From Alphaproteobacteria bacterium (lineage in GTDB: Bacteria; Pseudomonadota; Alphaproteobacteria; Puniceispirillales; Puniceispirillaceae), in the NCBI GenBank assembly GCA_009920665.1, contig RFZL01000011.1, positions 1 to 57,210 on the forward strand: a DNA stretch of 57,210 nt. The letters are read 5' to 3'. Positions 43,902 through 54,415 of this stretch are shown here, in pieces. The translations under genes were made by a program, and so were the position numbers. Positions within the stretch are counted from its first letter, which is position 1, and each line of letters begins with the position of its first letter. Under the pieces are notes generated by a model, which saw nothing but the letters and a program-made list of their open reading frames with translations, had not been told where the DNA came from and did not search any database.

Positions 43902-43921
43902 GCATTCTAACCCCGATTTGA

Positions 43922-45475
<1,554 letters not shown>

Positions 45476-45496
45476 GTTTCCGGAGCGCCCCCGCGC

Positions 45497-46807
45497 ATGA
45501 CCCCTGCAGCCCGCATTGCTGCCGCGATCGAAATCCTGTCCGACGCGCCGGAAGGTGTGTCGGCGGGATCGGCGCTGCGCCGCGGCATGCAACAGCGGCG
45601 TTACGCCGGGTCGGGCGACCGGCAGGCCATCAGCACACTGTTCTGGGCCGTCCACCGGGCGGCGGCGCGCCTCGTCTGGCATCTGGAACAGAAGGGGCAT
45701 GAGGTCTCACCGCGGGCGCTGGTGATTGCGGCGCTTCGGCTTGTCGACGATCTTGATGCGGCGACGCTGACATCATTCTTCGGCGGTGATGACAGGCATG
45801 CACCTCCACCGCTGTCAACGGCCGAGCAGGACCTTGTCGTGGCGCTTGACGGGGCCGTGCTTGATGATGCGGCGATGCCGGAGGCGACAAGGCTGGAATG
45901 GCCGGAGGGTTTGCTTGCCGATGCGCGTGATGCCCTTGGTGATGCCATGGAGGGCGAGTTGGCCGCCATGCGCGGCGAGGCCGGCACCGACATCCGGATC
46001 AACCCGCTGAAGCTTGATGACCGGCGGCGGCTTCGCGACCGGCTGGCCGGGCGTGGGCTGAAATGCCATCTGACACGGATGTCGCCGCTTGGCATCAGGA
46101 TGGAAAGACGGGTGCGGGTCGAGGACAGCCGGGAATTCCAAGACGGCCTGTTCGAGATTCAGGATGAAGCCTCGCAGATCGCCGCCCTGCTCTGTGACGC
46201 GCAACCCGGCATGCAGGTGGCCGATATCTGCGCCGGCGCGGCCGGCAAGTCGCTGGTGATGGCGGCGGCGATGCAGAACCGAGGCCGGATCGTGGCGCTG
46301 GACAGCGATCCGGTGCGTCTTGAGCGCGGCGCGGCACGGATCAGGCGGGCCGGAATTCACAATATCGAACGGGTGGCGGTGCCTGCAGATTGGGGCACGA
46401 AGCGGTACCGTGCCAAATTCGACCGTGTTGTCATCGATGCGCCCTGCAGCGGGTCCGGCACCTGGCGGCGTGCTGTTGATGCCAGATGGCGGTGCGACGT
46501 GGCCGGACTGGCCGAACTTCATGCGGTGCAGGCGGCGCTGCTTGACCGGGGGCGGGCGATGGTGGCCCCGGGTGGGCGCATCATCTACATTACCTGCTCG
46601 CTTCTGCGCAGCGAGGGTGAGGCGCAGATCGAACGGATTCTTGCCGCCGCGCCGGAACTGGAAATCGCCGATATCGCGGCGATCTGGCAGGATGTGATTG
46701 GCGCGGACAACTGTCCGTCAGCCCCTGGCGGGATGCTGCGGCTGCTGCCCGGGCGTGACGGCACTGACGGGTTTTTCCTGACGGTGCTGCAGGCGAAGCG
46801 GCGGTAG
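45497..46807 (+). CDS. rsmB: 16S rRNA m5C967 methyltransferase RsmB-like
   Basis: A 436-residue RsmB/NOP-family RNA m5C methyltransferase. The N-terminal ~140 residues are NusB-like and helical. The C-terminal SAM domain has VADICAGAAGKSLVMAAAM, the DAPCSGSGTWRR cysteine motif and the second cysteine in IYITCSLLRSEGEAQIE. It lies between guaB and guaA, as often in alphaproteobacteria. The gaps of 21 and 37 bases suggest one operon. Confidence 0.9.
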   Translation: MTPAARIAAAIEILSDAPEGVSAGSALRRGMQQRRYAGSGDRQAISTLFWAVHRAAARLVWHLEQKGHEVSPRALVIAALRLVDDLDAATLTSFFGGDDRHAPPPLSTAEQDLVVALDGAVLDDAAMPEATRLEWPEGLLADARDALGDAMEGELAAMRGEAGTDIRINPLKLDDRRRLRDRLAGRGLKCHLTRMSPLGIRMERRVRVEDSREFQDGLFEIQDEASQIAALLCDAQPGMQVADICAGAAGKSLVMAAAMQNRGRIVALDSDPVRLERGAARIRRAGIHNIERVAVPADWGTKRYRAKFDRVVIDAPCSGSGTWRRAVDARWRCDVAGLAELHAVQAALLDRGRAMVAPGGRIIYITCSLLRSEGEAQIERILAAAPELEIADIAAIWQDVIGADNCPSAPGGMLRLLPGRDGTDGFFLTVLQAKRR

Positions 46808-46844
46808 AGCCTGCTGACAGGAAGCAACAGGACAGGACAGGACG

Positions 46845-48404
46845 ATGAGCGACGCGGTGAATGACAATGTACTGATTATCGATTTCGGCTCGCAGGTGAC
46901 GCAGCTGATCGCGCGCCGCCTTCGCGAGGCCGGCGTCTATACCGAAATCCTGCCCTGCACCGTCGATCCGGCGCGGATCACGGCGGCAGTACCGCGCGGT
47001 ATCATCCTGTCTGGCGGACCGAATTCGGTGGCGATGGCCGATACGCCCCGCGCCCCGCAGGCGGTGTTCGATCTTGGCGTGCCGGTTCTGGGGATCTGCT
47101 ATGGTCAGCAGACGATGTGCCAGCAGCTTGGTGGCCGGGTCGAACCCGGCACAAGCCGCGAGTTTGGTCGCGCCACCCTTGATATCATCGATGAATGCCT
47201 GCTGTTTGACGGGCTGTGGCCGGTTGGTGGGTCCCGCACTGTCTGGATGAGTCATGGCGATCATGTCGCCGCGCTACCGCCGGGGTTCCGCGTTGTCGCG
47301 ACGTCCGCTGGCGCGCCCTATGCCGCCGTGGCGGATGATGAGCGCCGCCTCTATGGCGTGCAGTTCCATCCCGAGGTGGTGCATACAGACGAAGGTGCTG
47401 AACTGTTGTCGCGCTTCGCACTGGGGGTCTGCGGCTGTTCGGGACGCTGGTCGATGACCGCCTACCGGTCGCGCGCCATCGCGGCGATCCGTGCGCAGGT
47501 TGGCGATGGCAAGGTCATCTGCGGCCTGTCGGGCGGGGTTGATTCCTCGGTTGCCGCGGTGCTGCTTCATGAGGCCATCGGCGCGCAGTTGACCTGTGTC
47601 TTTGTCGATCACGGGTTGCTTCGCGCCGGCGAGGCGGAAGAGGTGGTGGCGCTGTTCGGCGGCCATTACAACATACCGCTGATCCACCGCGATGCGTCGG
47701 ACCTGTTCCTCGGCCGGCTTGACGGCGTGTCCGATCCGGAGGCGAAGCGCAAGATCATTGGCGCCAGCTTCATCGAGGTGTTCGAGGAAGAGGCCAATCG
47801 CATCGAGGGTGCCGGGTTCCTCGCCCAGGGAACGCTGTATCCCGACGTGATCGAGAGCATTTCGGCCGCCGGCGGCGATGCCGTCACCATCAAGTCGCAC
47901 CATAATGTCGGCGGGTTGCCCGATCATATGAAACTTGCACTGGTCGAGCCGCTGCGTGAGCTGTTCAAGGACGAGGTGCGCGAGCTGGGGCGCGAGCTTG
48001 GACTTCCCGAAACGCTTGTCGGGCGGCATCCGTTCCCGGGCCCGGGGCTCGCCATCCGCGTGCCGGGCGAGATCACCGCCGAGAAGCTGGACATCCTGCG
48101 CGCCGCCGACCTTGTCTATCTCGACGAGATCCGCAAGGCCGGCCTCTATGACGAGATCTGGCAGGCCTTCGCCGTACTGCTGCCGGTGCGCACGGTCGGG
48201 GTGATGGGTGATGCCAGATCATATGAATATGTCTGCGCGCTTCGTGCCGTGACCTCGAGCGATGGCATGACCGCCGACAGCTATCCCTTCAGCCATGACT
48301 TCCTGGCCCGCACCGCGACCCGCATCGTGAACGAGGTGAAGGGCGTCAACCGCGTGGTCTATGACGTCACCTCGAAACCCCCGGGAACAATCGAGTGGGA
48401 GTGA
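46845..48404 (+). CDS. guaA: GMP synthase (glutamine-hydrolysing)
   Basis: A 519-residue enzyme that converts XMP to GMP using glutamine and ATP. The N-terminal class I amidotransferase domain has the catalytic Cys in [10 protein letters not shown] and His/Glu in [10 protein letters not shown]. The ATP-pyrophosphatase domain has the PP-loop [15 protein letters not shown]. The C-terminal dimerisation domain ends KPPGTIEWE, the invariant GuaA ending. The next gene begins three bases beyond its stop. Confidence 0.97.
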   Translation: MSDAVNDNVLIIDFGSQVTQLIARRLREAGVYTEILPCTVDPARITAAVPRGIILSGGPNSVAMADTPRAPQAVFDLGVPVLGICYGQQTMCQQLGGRVEPGTSREFGRATLDIIDECLLFDGLWPVGGSRTVWMSHGDHVAALPPGFRVVATSAGAPYAAVADDERRLYGVQFHPEVVHTDEGAELLSRFALGVCGCSGRWSMTAYRSRAIAAIRAQVGDGKVICGLSGGVDSSVAAVLLHEAIGAQLTCVFVDHGLLRAGEAEEVVALFGGHYNIPLIHRDASDLFLGRLDGVSDPEAKRKIIGASFIEVFEEEANRIEGAGFLAQGTLYPDVIESISAAGGDAVTIKSHHNVGGLPDHMKLALVEPLRELFKDEVRELGRELGLPETLVGRHPFPGPGLAIRVPGEITAEKLDILRAADLVYLDEIRKAGLYDEIWQAFAVLLPVRTVGVMGDARSYEYVCALRAVTSSDGMTADSYPFSHDFLARTATRIVNEVKGVNRVVYDVTSKPPGTIEWE

Positions 48405-48406
48405 GC

Positions 48407-48748
48407 ATGCCGGTGGTCAGTGCCGATACGGCCGGGCATTATGAATGGGGTGATGGCTGTGATGGTTGGCACCTTGTCAGGTCTGAACGGCTGAGTGTCA
48501 TTCAGGAGCGCATACCCCCCAACGCCGCTGAAAAACGGCATTATCATGAGAGTGCGGAACAGTTCTTTTACGTTTTGTCCGGTGTTGCGACGATGGAACT
48601 TGATGGCGAGATGTTCGCCATTCATCCGCGGCAGGGCATCCATGTAAGAGCGGGCGTGCCGCACCGGATTAGCAACCGGCATCGATCCGATCTGGTGTTC
48701 ACCGTCACCTCGACCCCGCCAAGCCACGGTGACAGGGTGGAAATATAA
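48407..48748 (+). CDS. Cupin-domain protein
   Basis: A 113-residue single-domain cupin. Motif 1 is EKRHYHESAEQFFYVLSGVATMELDG (H-x-H...E...G), and motif 2 is HPRQGIHVRAGVPHRISN with its His. A metal-binding beta-barrel is therefore expected; the substrate is unknown. The ATG at 48407 has GGAG about five bases upstream. A GTG at 48401 overlapping the guaA stop is an alternative, and either implies co-expression with guaA. Confidence 0.85.
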   Translation: MPVVSADTAGHYEWGDGCDGWHLVRSERLSVIQERIPPNAAEKRHYHESAEQFFYVLSGVATMELDGEMFAIHPRQGIHVRAGVPHRISNRHRSDLVFTVTSTPPSHGDRVEI

Positions 48749-48790
48749 GATGCCGCCCGTTCATGGCCCCGGCATTGCCTTTGGCAGGAT

Positions 48791-49502
48791 ATGACCCGTC
48801 ATGAAGACCACATCATGAAGACAGTCGGCATTCTGGGCGGGATGTCCGCCGCCTCGACGCAGATCTATTACCGGACACTCTGTGACCTGACGCAGGACAG
48901 GTTCGGCGGTCTGACCTCGCCAGACCTGCTGATCCGTTCGCTGGATTTCGCGCCGCTTGCGGCCTCTATGAAGGCCGGGGACTGGGCGGCGATTGCCGGC
49001 ACTCAATGCCGAGGCAAGGCGCCTGTGCGATGGCGGGGCGGAGTTGATCCTTCTGGCCTCCAACACAATGCACAAGCTGGCGGATCAGATGATGCAGGGT
49101 GTGGATGCCCCGCTGCTGCATATTGCCGATGTGACAGCCCGGGCGGTGGCGGCGCGGGGCTGTATCAGTCCCGCCTTCATCGCGACAGGCTTCACGATGG
49201 AGGAACGCTTCTATCTGGACCGGCATGAGGGTCAGGGGCTCAGGCCGCTTGTCCCGGACGCCGAGCAGCGCCGGGATATCAACCGGATCATCTTTGACGA
49301 GCTCTGCCGCAATGAGGTCGTCCCGGCGAGCCGTGAGCGCTATATCGCGGTTGTACGGAATCTGGCGATGAACGGGGCGGACAGTGTGATCCTCGGCTGT
49401 ACAGAGGTGTGCCTTCTGCTGGATGAGGCGAACACCGACCTGCCGCTGTTCGACACCACACGGCTGCATTGCGAGGCTGCTTTGGACGCTGCCGCCCTGT
49501 AA
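48791..49502 (+). pseudogene. Aspartate/glutamate racemase family gene with a frameshift
   Basis: The first part (MKTVGILGGMSAASTQIYYR ... MKAGDWAAIA) and the second part (ALNAEARRLCDGGAELILLASNTMH ... SVILGCTEVCLLLDEA) are one Asp/Glu racemase split by a +1 shift at about 48996-49000. Removing one G from 48998-48999 restores a continuous ~235-residue protein. The catalytic region has the SNTMH and LGCTE motifs, as in YgeA-like racemases. It may be a real inactivating indel or a sequencing error. Starts at 48791 and 48815 are both possible. Confidence 0.8.
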
Positions 49503-49524
49503 AATTTGCCGCCGCGACGCGGGT

Positions 49525-49541
49525 GGCATGTTTCACATGCC
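49525..49541. promoter_or_regulatory. Short inverted repeat before the metalloprotease-like gene
   Basis: A 7-bp inverted repeat GGCATGT (49525-49531) / ACATGCC (49535-49541) with a 3-base spacer, followed by AT-rich DNA up to 49580. It may be a terminator for the racemase remnant or an operator for the gene at 49667. The remaining gap up to 49666 shows a second GC-rich patch without a clear signal. Confidence 0.35.
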
Positions 49542-49666
49542 AAAAACACAAATTTTTCAATGCCAATTTGCGCTTTGTTAACCCGCGCGGCGTTACCTTT
49601 GCCGCGCTGTAGGCCGTTTGGGTCGTACAGTCTGTATCAGAACTGGCAAATGGATGAAATCTGGAC

Positions 49667-50458
49667 ATGAAAAAGATCGTAATGCTGTTAACGGGATGTC
49701 TGTCCCTTGTCGCCACCACAATCACCTCGGCCGCGGGGGCCGCGCCGCTCTATCCGAATTCGGTGGTCTCGAACGATCATGAATTCATCGCCACCTCGGA
49801 CGAGAGCGCCTTCGCCTGCCTTGTGTTCGAAGGAAGACGCACCGCCGAAATGCCGGACAAGCGTTCCGACCAGCTGATGGCGAAGAAGACGTTCATCTTC
49901 ACCGCGCATTATACCGACGGCACATCGGTCGGGCTGTGGGCGCACCCGAAATTCAAGACCGAGGCGAAGGCCCTGGAATCGGTCGCCCCCGCCGCCGAGG
50001 CCGTTGGCAAGCTGCCGACCTTCATGCGCAGGACGCTGGATCATGTGGTGATCCACCGGGGCGATGAAACCGCTTTTGGCGAGGGTGAGGGGCATTTCTT
50101 TGTGCTCTATTCAGAAAATATCAAGACGCGCATCCGCAATCACGATCTTGAGGAAACCGTCTTCCACGAGTCGGTCCATGCAACGCTGGACAGCAAATAT
50201 GCCGGCTCGAAGACATGGTTGAAGGCGCAGAAGGCGGATGGTGACTACATCACGAAATACGCGAAACGCCTGCCGAAGAAAGAGGATATGGCGGAATCGG
50301 CGCTGTTCGCCTGGACGATGATCATGCATCCCGGCCGCCTGTCGGCCGATGTCGAGGCGCGCGCACGCGAGATCATGCCGAACCGGATGGCTTTCTTTGA
50401 AGAGCTGTTCCTTGCCCGCCCGGTGTTCGAGGAGACCAGCCGCAAGCCGGCATGTTGA
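49667..50458 (+). CDS. Secreted putative zinc metallopeptidase (HExxH)
   Basis: A 263-residue protein with a Sec signal peptide (residues 1-25, ending GAA-AP). The zinc motif HESVH lies at 167-171 within EETVFHESVHATLDSKYAG. Downstream acidic residues in KKEDMAES (about 205-211) could supply the third ligand, with a Tyr-containing DYITKYAKRLP before it, so the layout resembles gluzincin-type peptidases. No named family is recognised. It is probably a periplasmic or exported peptidase. Two cysteines (51 and the C-terminal Cys263) could pair. Confidence 0.65.
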   Translation: MKKIVMLLTGCLSLVATTITSAAGAAPLYPNSVVSNDHEFIATSDESAFACLVFEGRRTAEMPDKRSDQLMAKKTFIFTAHYTDGTSVGLWAHPKFKTEAKALESVAPAAEAVGKLPTFMRRTLDHVVIHRGDETAFGEGEGHFFVLYSENIKTRIRNHDLEETVFHESVHATLDSKYAGSKTWLKAQKADGDYITKYAKRLPKKEDMAESALFAWTMIMHPGRLSADVEARAREIMPNRMAFFEELFLARPVFEETSRKPAC

Positions 50459-50493
50459 TGCCTGCCTGAATGGCGGTGGAAAGCTGAATGGTG

Positions 50494-50550
50494 GGCGGTC
50501 CCCCGGTGGGGCCGCCTTGGCCCGCCTTGTCGTAGGCCCGTCTTGCCGTA
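50494..50550 (+). repeat. Terminator-like hairpin followed by a 16-bp tandem duplication
   Basis: The hairpin GGCGGTCCCC (50494-50503) / GGGGCCGCC (50508-50516) could end the metallopeptidase transcript, though no T-tract follows. It is followed directly by GGCCCGCCTTGTCGTA (50519-50534) and GGCCCGTCTTGCCGTA (50535-50550), a duplication with two differences. Confidence 0.65.
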
Positions 50551-50617
50551 GAAAGGAATGACCGGCTATGTTAATCGATCTCCAGCCACTTTTGCGGCCA
50601 GCAGGCCAGCCAAGCCC

Positions 50618-51247
50618 ATGTATCTTCCAGCCCATTTCGAAGACACCGACAGCGATGCCATTGCCGGCCTGATCGCCGCATTTCCGCTAGCAACACTTGT
50701 CTGCCTCCATGACGGAGAAATGATCGCAAACCACATCCCGCTGATGATGAATGGCAGGGAGGCACTTGTCGGTCATATCGCGAGGGCGAACACGCTGCAT
50801 GAGCTGATTGGGGATGGCGCGCGGGTGCTGGCGATCTTCGGTGGCGATGATTCCTACATCTCTCCGAACTGGTACCCGACCAAGCCGGTAACCCGCCGGC
50901 ATGTGCCAACCTGGAATTACCAGGTTGTCCACATCCGGGGCCGGATCACCTTCTCGCATGTGCGCAAGGACAAGCTTGCCGTCGTTGGCAGGTTGACGAA
51001 AACTCATGAACAGGCAGTTTTCGGCGACCGGGCGTGGAAAATATCCGACTCGCCGCGCGACTATATGGACCAGATGCTGGATAACATCGTGGCGTTCAGC
51101 ATTGACATTGATAGCATCTCAGCCAAATCCAAACTCAGCCAGAACCGGGATCCGGTGGATTTCGACGGGGTCGTGCGCGAGATGGAGATGACTGGCCACA
51201 AGACCCTGTCAGCCAGCATGAAGCGCCTTCGGGGCGATGCCGACTAG
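50618..51247 (+). CDS. FMN-binding negative transcriptional regulator, PaiB family
   Basis: A 209-residue split-barrel FMN-binding protein. It begins MYLPAHFEDTDSDAIAGLIAAFPLATLV, followed by ANHIPLMMN, GGDDSYISPNWYPTK and VPTWNYQVVHIRGRI, all typical of PaiB. Bacillus PaiB affects sporulation and protease genes; the role in Proteobacteria is unclear. The Met at 50618 matches the family start; an in-frame ATG at 50558 adds 20 unconserved residues. Confidence 0.88.
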   Translation: MYLPAHFEDTDSDAIAGLIAAFPLATLVCLHDGEMIANHIPLMMNGREALVGHIARANTLHELIGDGARVLAIFGGDDSYISPNWYPTKPVTRRHVPTWNYQVVHIRGRITFSHVRKDKLAVVGRLTKTHEQAVFGDRAWKISDSPRDYMDQMLDNIVAFSIDIDSISAKSKLSQNRDPVDFDGVVREMEMTGHKTLSASMKRLRGDAD

Positions 51248-51388
51248 GCCGCTGCAAGCCTGACTGGCCGGGATTTCGAACAAAACCCCCGTGCTTTGGT
51301 CCGGCCTCTGGCGACGCGGTGCTTGTGCGCCGGCAGATCTGCTGTCTAGACTGGGCGCCCTTCTGGATTGGGTGCTTGGGGAGGCATG

Positions 51389-51802
51389 ATGATCACTTCG
51401 ATTGACCATATCGTGATGACGGTGGCGGATCCCGACGCCACGATTGCCTTTTATTGTGACGTTCTCGGCATGGAACTTCAGAGTTTCCAGCCGGCGGATG
51501 GCAGCCCGGCGCGGCGGGCGCTGTGTTTCGGCACCCAGAAGATCAATCTTCATGACGCGGCGTCGCCCTATGTGCCGCATGCCCGCCAGCCGGTGGCAGG
51601 CGCCGTCGATCTGTGCTTTCTCAGCGAGATGCCGATTGCCGACTGGCAGGACCGGTTCGCTGACCACGGGATCGAGCTTGAACACGGGCCGGTTGAAAAG
51701 ACCGGCGCCACCGGTCCGCTCTGGTCTGTCTATGTTCGTGATCCCGATGGAAACCTTGTCGAAATTTCCAATCTCATGCCGGCCGGCGGCAAATCCGCCT
51801 GA
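51389..51802 (+). CDS. VOC (glyoxalase/bleomycin resistance) family protein
   Basis: A 137-residue vicinal-oxygen-chelate protein with two beta-alpha-beta-beta-beta modules. It begins MITSIDHIVMTVADPDATIAFYCDVLGMEL, and the second half ends SVYVRDPDGNLVEISNL with the metal-ligand Glu. The first-half His (DHIVM) and this Glu fit a metal site. Substrate unknown. GGAGG at 51380-51384 favours the ATG at 51389 over 51386. Confidence 0.85.
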   Translation: MITSIDHIVMTVADPDATIAFYCDVLGMELQSFQPADGSPARRALCFGTQKINLHDAASPYVPHARQPVAGAVDLCFLSEMPIADWQDRFADHGIELEHGPVEKTGATGPLWSVYVRDPDGNLVEISNLMPAGGKSA

Positions 51803-51814
51803 CCGGCACAGCGC

Positions 51815-52444
51815 GTGTTCCTTGCGTCCTTTGGCACCGGATTTGCCCTCGGTTTTTCGCTGATCCTGGCGATCGGCGCGCAAAACGCCTTTGTCCTGCG
51901 CCAGGGATTGATGCGCCGGCATGTGTTGCCGGTGGTGATGTTCTGCGCGGTGGCTGACATGCTGCTGATCGTTGCCGGGGTGGCCGGCGTGTCGCTGCTG
52001 ATTGCCGATCTGGCGTCACGACATGCGCCGGTGCTGTTCGGACTTGCCGCGATCTGGCTTGCCGGCTACGGGGCGTTGCGGGTGCGCAGCGCTGTCATGG
52101 CAAACGGCACCATCAGTGATGATGACGGGGTGTCCGGACAGCTGTTTGCGACGCTTGTCACGGTCGCCGTTCTGACCTTCGGCAATCCGCATGTCTATCT
52201 TGATACGGTGGTGCTGATCGGCACGGTGTCGCTGCAGTTTCACGGGGCTGACAGGATTGCCTATGGCGCCGGCGCCGCCACGGCAAGCTTCGTCTTCTTC
52301 TTCAGCCTCGGTTTCGGTGCAAGGCTGCTGGCCCCGCAGATGAAACGCCCACACGCTTGGCGAATCCTCGATGCGGTGATCGCGCTGGTGATGTTCGGGC
52401 TTGCCATCGGGATGGCGCGCGCCGGCGGCTGGCTTGGCGGGTGA
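51815..52444 (+). CDS. LysE/ArgO-type amino acid exporter
   Basis: A 209-residue, six-helix LysE-superfamily exporter. The start FGTGFALGFSLILAIGAQNAFVLRQGL is the LysE signature, and FGNPHVYLDTVVLIGTVS is the second conserved helix. ArgO and LysE export arginine or lysine. It starts with GTG at 51815, 13 bases after the VOC gene. It ends shortly before an intergenic repeat. Confidence 0.88.
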   Translation: MFLASFGTGFALGFSLILAIGAQNAFVLRQGLMRRHVLPVVMFCAVADMLLIVAGVAGVSLLIADLASRHAPVLFGLAAIWLAGYGALRVRSAVMANGTISDDDGVSGQLFATLVTVAVLTFGNPHVYLDTVVLIGTVSLQFHGADRIAYGAGAATASFVFFFSLGFGARLLAPQMKRPHAWRILDAVIALVMFGLAIGMARAGGWLGG

Positions 52445-52459
52445 CCTTGCATTGCCGCC

Positions 52460-52495
52460 CCGGCATTGCATCCGGAAATCCGGCATTGCATCCGG
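52460..52495. repeat. Direct repeat, CCGGCATTGCATCCGG x 2
   Basis: The 16-bp sequence CCGGCATTGCATCCGG occurs at 52460-52475 and 52480-52495, giving a 20-bp period. It fills the gap between the convergent LysE and DUF3126 genes and abuts the DUF3126 stop at 52498. Confidence 0.85.
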
Positions 52496-52497
52496 CA

Positions 52498-52713
52498 TTA
52501 CATGTCGTCGAGATCCTCGGCAAGGATGCTGATCTGGACATGGAAGCAGACCTCGCCATCCTCGTCATCCTGGAATACAACACCGATGAATTCATCTTCC
52601 AGCATCAGGTCGGCTGAATCATCCTTGTTCTCGCGCCTGGCGAGTGACAGCCGCTTGTTACCGAAGCGCTGGCGCAGATAGCTTTGCACCCGGGCGGTAT
52701 CGCTTGCATTCAT
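52498..52713 (-). CDS. DUF3126 family protein
   Basis: A 71-residue alphaproteobacterial protein (MNASDTARVQSYLRQRFGNKRLSLARR at the start; VCFHVQISILAEDLDDM at the end) matching DUF3126. Function is unknown. The start at 52713 gives the usual family length; the longer open frame is an artefact. Confidence 0.85.
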   Translation of the reverse strand: MNASDTARVQSYLRQRFGNKRLSLARRENKDDSADLMLEDEFIGVVFQDDEDGEVCFHVQISILAEDLDDM

Positions 52714-52813
52714 GGCCGGTCTCACTTTCCCTTGTCCGATATCGGCTCCGTCCCGATAACGGTTTTGTTCTATCGCATGGATGCGGGGCTGTCCATGACC
52801 TGACACCATCAGC

Positions 52814-53095
52814 CTAGCCATAGCGGGCAATCTGGCCGCCACCATGGCGTGGCCAGGCCGGCCGTGTCGCCACATCACGCGAATCGCATGATTTGCAGCG
52901 CATGCGCCCGCCAAGCTCGGGGACCGGAAACATCGGTCCCAGCCGCGCCATCAGCGGCGCCGTGTCCAGCTCGGCATTGTGACCACAACGGTGGCACCAG
53001 CAGAACACCCGCAGCCCTTCATTCGTCAGATCCCCCAATGTCGCCGGGTTTGCCGGTTCATGACGTGCAGTCTGCCGGCGCTTGAATGCTCCCAT
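52814..53095 (-). CDS. Small zinc-ribbon-like protein
   Basis: A 93-residue protein with two CxxC pairs: CWCHRCGHNAELDT and MRCKSCDSRDVATRP. These suggest one zinc ribbon. Similar small proteins are common in alphaproteobacteria but have no known role. The N-terminus is basic. The start codon sits within about 150 bases of an AT-rich divergent region before the DUF2794 gene. Confidence 0.65.
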   Translation of the reverse strand: MGAFKRRQTARHEPANPATLGDLTNEGLRVFCWCHRCGHNAELDTAPLMARLGPMFPVPELGGRMRCKSCDSRDVATRPAWPRHGGGQIARYG

Positions 53096-53239
53096 GAGCG
53101 TATCCTCTCATCGATCACCATCACGCCAGCAGGGGTGGCGGCGATTCAAATGTTCATGATTTGTTCTAATTTAGTGATATCTGATTGAGCGGGAGACGAC
53201 AAGACCGGAATCAGGCGGCATCTGTCGGCAGTGCGCGCG

Positions 53240-53569
53240 TCAGCCGCTGATCAGGCGTGGCAGCTTGTTGAAATGGCCAATCACCTCGGCAACCGAGTTT
53301 GAGCGGCAGAGGACACGGTTGCGGTCGCGCAGAAGGAACTGCGCCTTTTCCCTGGGATGGCGCTGTTTTTTCTCGATCACAAAGAGCGGTGTTTCATGGG
53401 TGTGGCGGAAGATCGAGAACAGGGCGGCGCCATTCAGATGGTCCAGCGCGTAGTCACGCCATTCGCCGGCCGCGACGCGCGCGCTGTAGGCGGCAAGTAT
53501 CTGACCGAGTTCGGTTCTCGAGAAATAAAGTTGACGGCGAAGTTTTTTCGGAACGGACACGCGTGACAC
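53240..53569 (-). CDS. DUF2794 family protein
   Basis: A 109-residue protein of the alphaproteobacterial DUF2794 family: FSRTELGQILAAYSARVAAGEWRDYALDH, ALFSIFRHTHETPLFVIEKK and LLRDRNRVLCRSNSVAEVIGHF. Unknown function. It reads divergently from the TPR-like gene with about 200 bases between them, which probably hold both promoters. The opposite-strand reading is a shadow. Confidence 0.85.
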   Translation of the reverse strand: MSRVSVPKKLRRQLYFSRTELGQILAAYSARVAAGEWRDYALDHLNGAALFSIFRHTHETPLFVIEKKQRHPREKAQFLLRDRNRVLCRSNSVAEVIGHFNKLPRLISG

Positions 53570-53775
53570 GTCAGACTTTCACCCGCTTTTCTGTTGGATG
53601 TTCTGCGACTTGTCGCTATGTTGAGGCACCTTGGCACTGGCTGTCAACCGGGGCCCTTGTCGGACAGGGGACCGGACAGGATGGCGGGGACAGGGTTCGT
53701 CCTGTTTTACAGGCGTCTGCAATCTCCAACCGGGGATGTTCCGACCGGTTTGGATCGGTAACAGGTTTTCTGCGA

Positions 53776-54402
53776 ATGGCTGATATTTTTGATGAAATTG
53801 ACGAGGATCTTAAGCGCGACCGCACACAGGCGCTCTGGACCAGATATGGGAAATATGTGATTGCCGCCGCCGCCGCTGTGGTGCTTGGCGTTGGCGCCTC
53901 GCAGGGCTTTTCCGCCTGGACGCGCTCGCAGGCCGAGACCGCCGCAAATCTGTATCAGCAATCCCTTGCCGCGGATGATACGGTGGCGGCGCTCGAGCAG
54001 AATATCGGTCAGTTGACGGATGGCTATGCGCTTCTTGGTCGATTCCAGATTGCTGCCGGCCTCGCTGAAGCTGGCGATGCCGCCGGCGCCGAGGCGGGCT
54101 ATCTTGGTATCGCCGAGGATACGTCCGTCGAGGATCTGTACCGGGATGCCGCATTGCTGCTGTCGGTGATGAATGCCCCTGACAGCCAGCCTGTCCGTGA
54201 CCTTCAGGACCGTATCGCGCCGCTTGCCGATGGTGCCGGCCCATGGAAGGCAATGGCGCTGGAGCTGAGTGCCGCGCTTGACCTGAAAGATGGCAAAACC
54301 GACGCCGCCCTGTCGAAACTGGAAATGATTGTCGAACTTGCCGAGGTGTCCCCCGACCTTCGCCAGCGCGCGGCGCAACTTGTCGCCATCCTGAAGTCCT
54401 GA
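53776..54402 (+). CDS. Membrane-anchored tetratricopeptide-like protein (YfgM/DUF2659-like)
   Basis: A 208-residue protein with a cytoplasmic N-terminus (MADIFDEIDEDLKRDRTQALWTRYGKY), one membrane helix (about 28-47) and an alpha-helical TPR-like domain facing the periplasm. It precedes bamB and der, the conserved alphaproteobacterial arrangement corresponding to yfgM-bamB-der in E. coli. There YfgM assists periplasmic chaperones near the Sec translocon. The stop is 13 bases before bamB. Confidence 0.85.
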   Translation: MADIFDEIDEDLKRDRTQALWTRYGKYVIAAAAAVVLGVGASQGFSAWTRSQAETAANLYQQSLAADDTVAALEQNIGQLTDGYALLGRFQIAAGLAEAGDAAGAEAGYLGIAEDTSVEDLYRDAALLLSVMNAPDSQPVRDLQDRIAPLADGAGPWKAMALELSAALDLKDGKTDAALSKLEMIVELAEVSPDLRQRAAQLVAILKS

Positions 54403-54415
54403 CCGCAAATCACTC

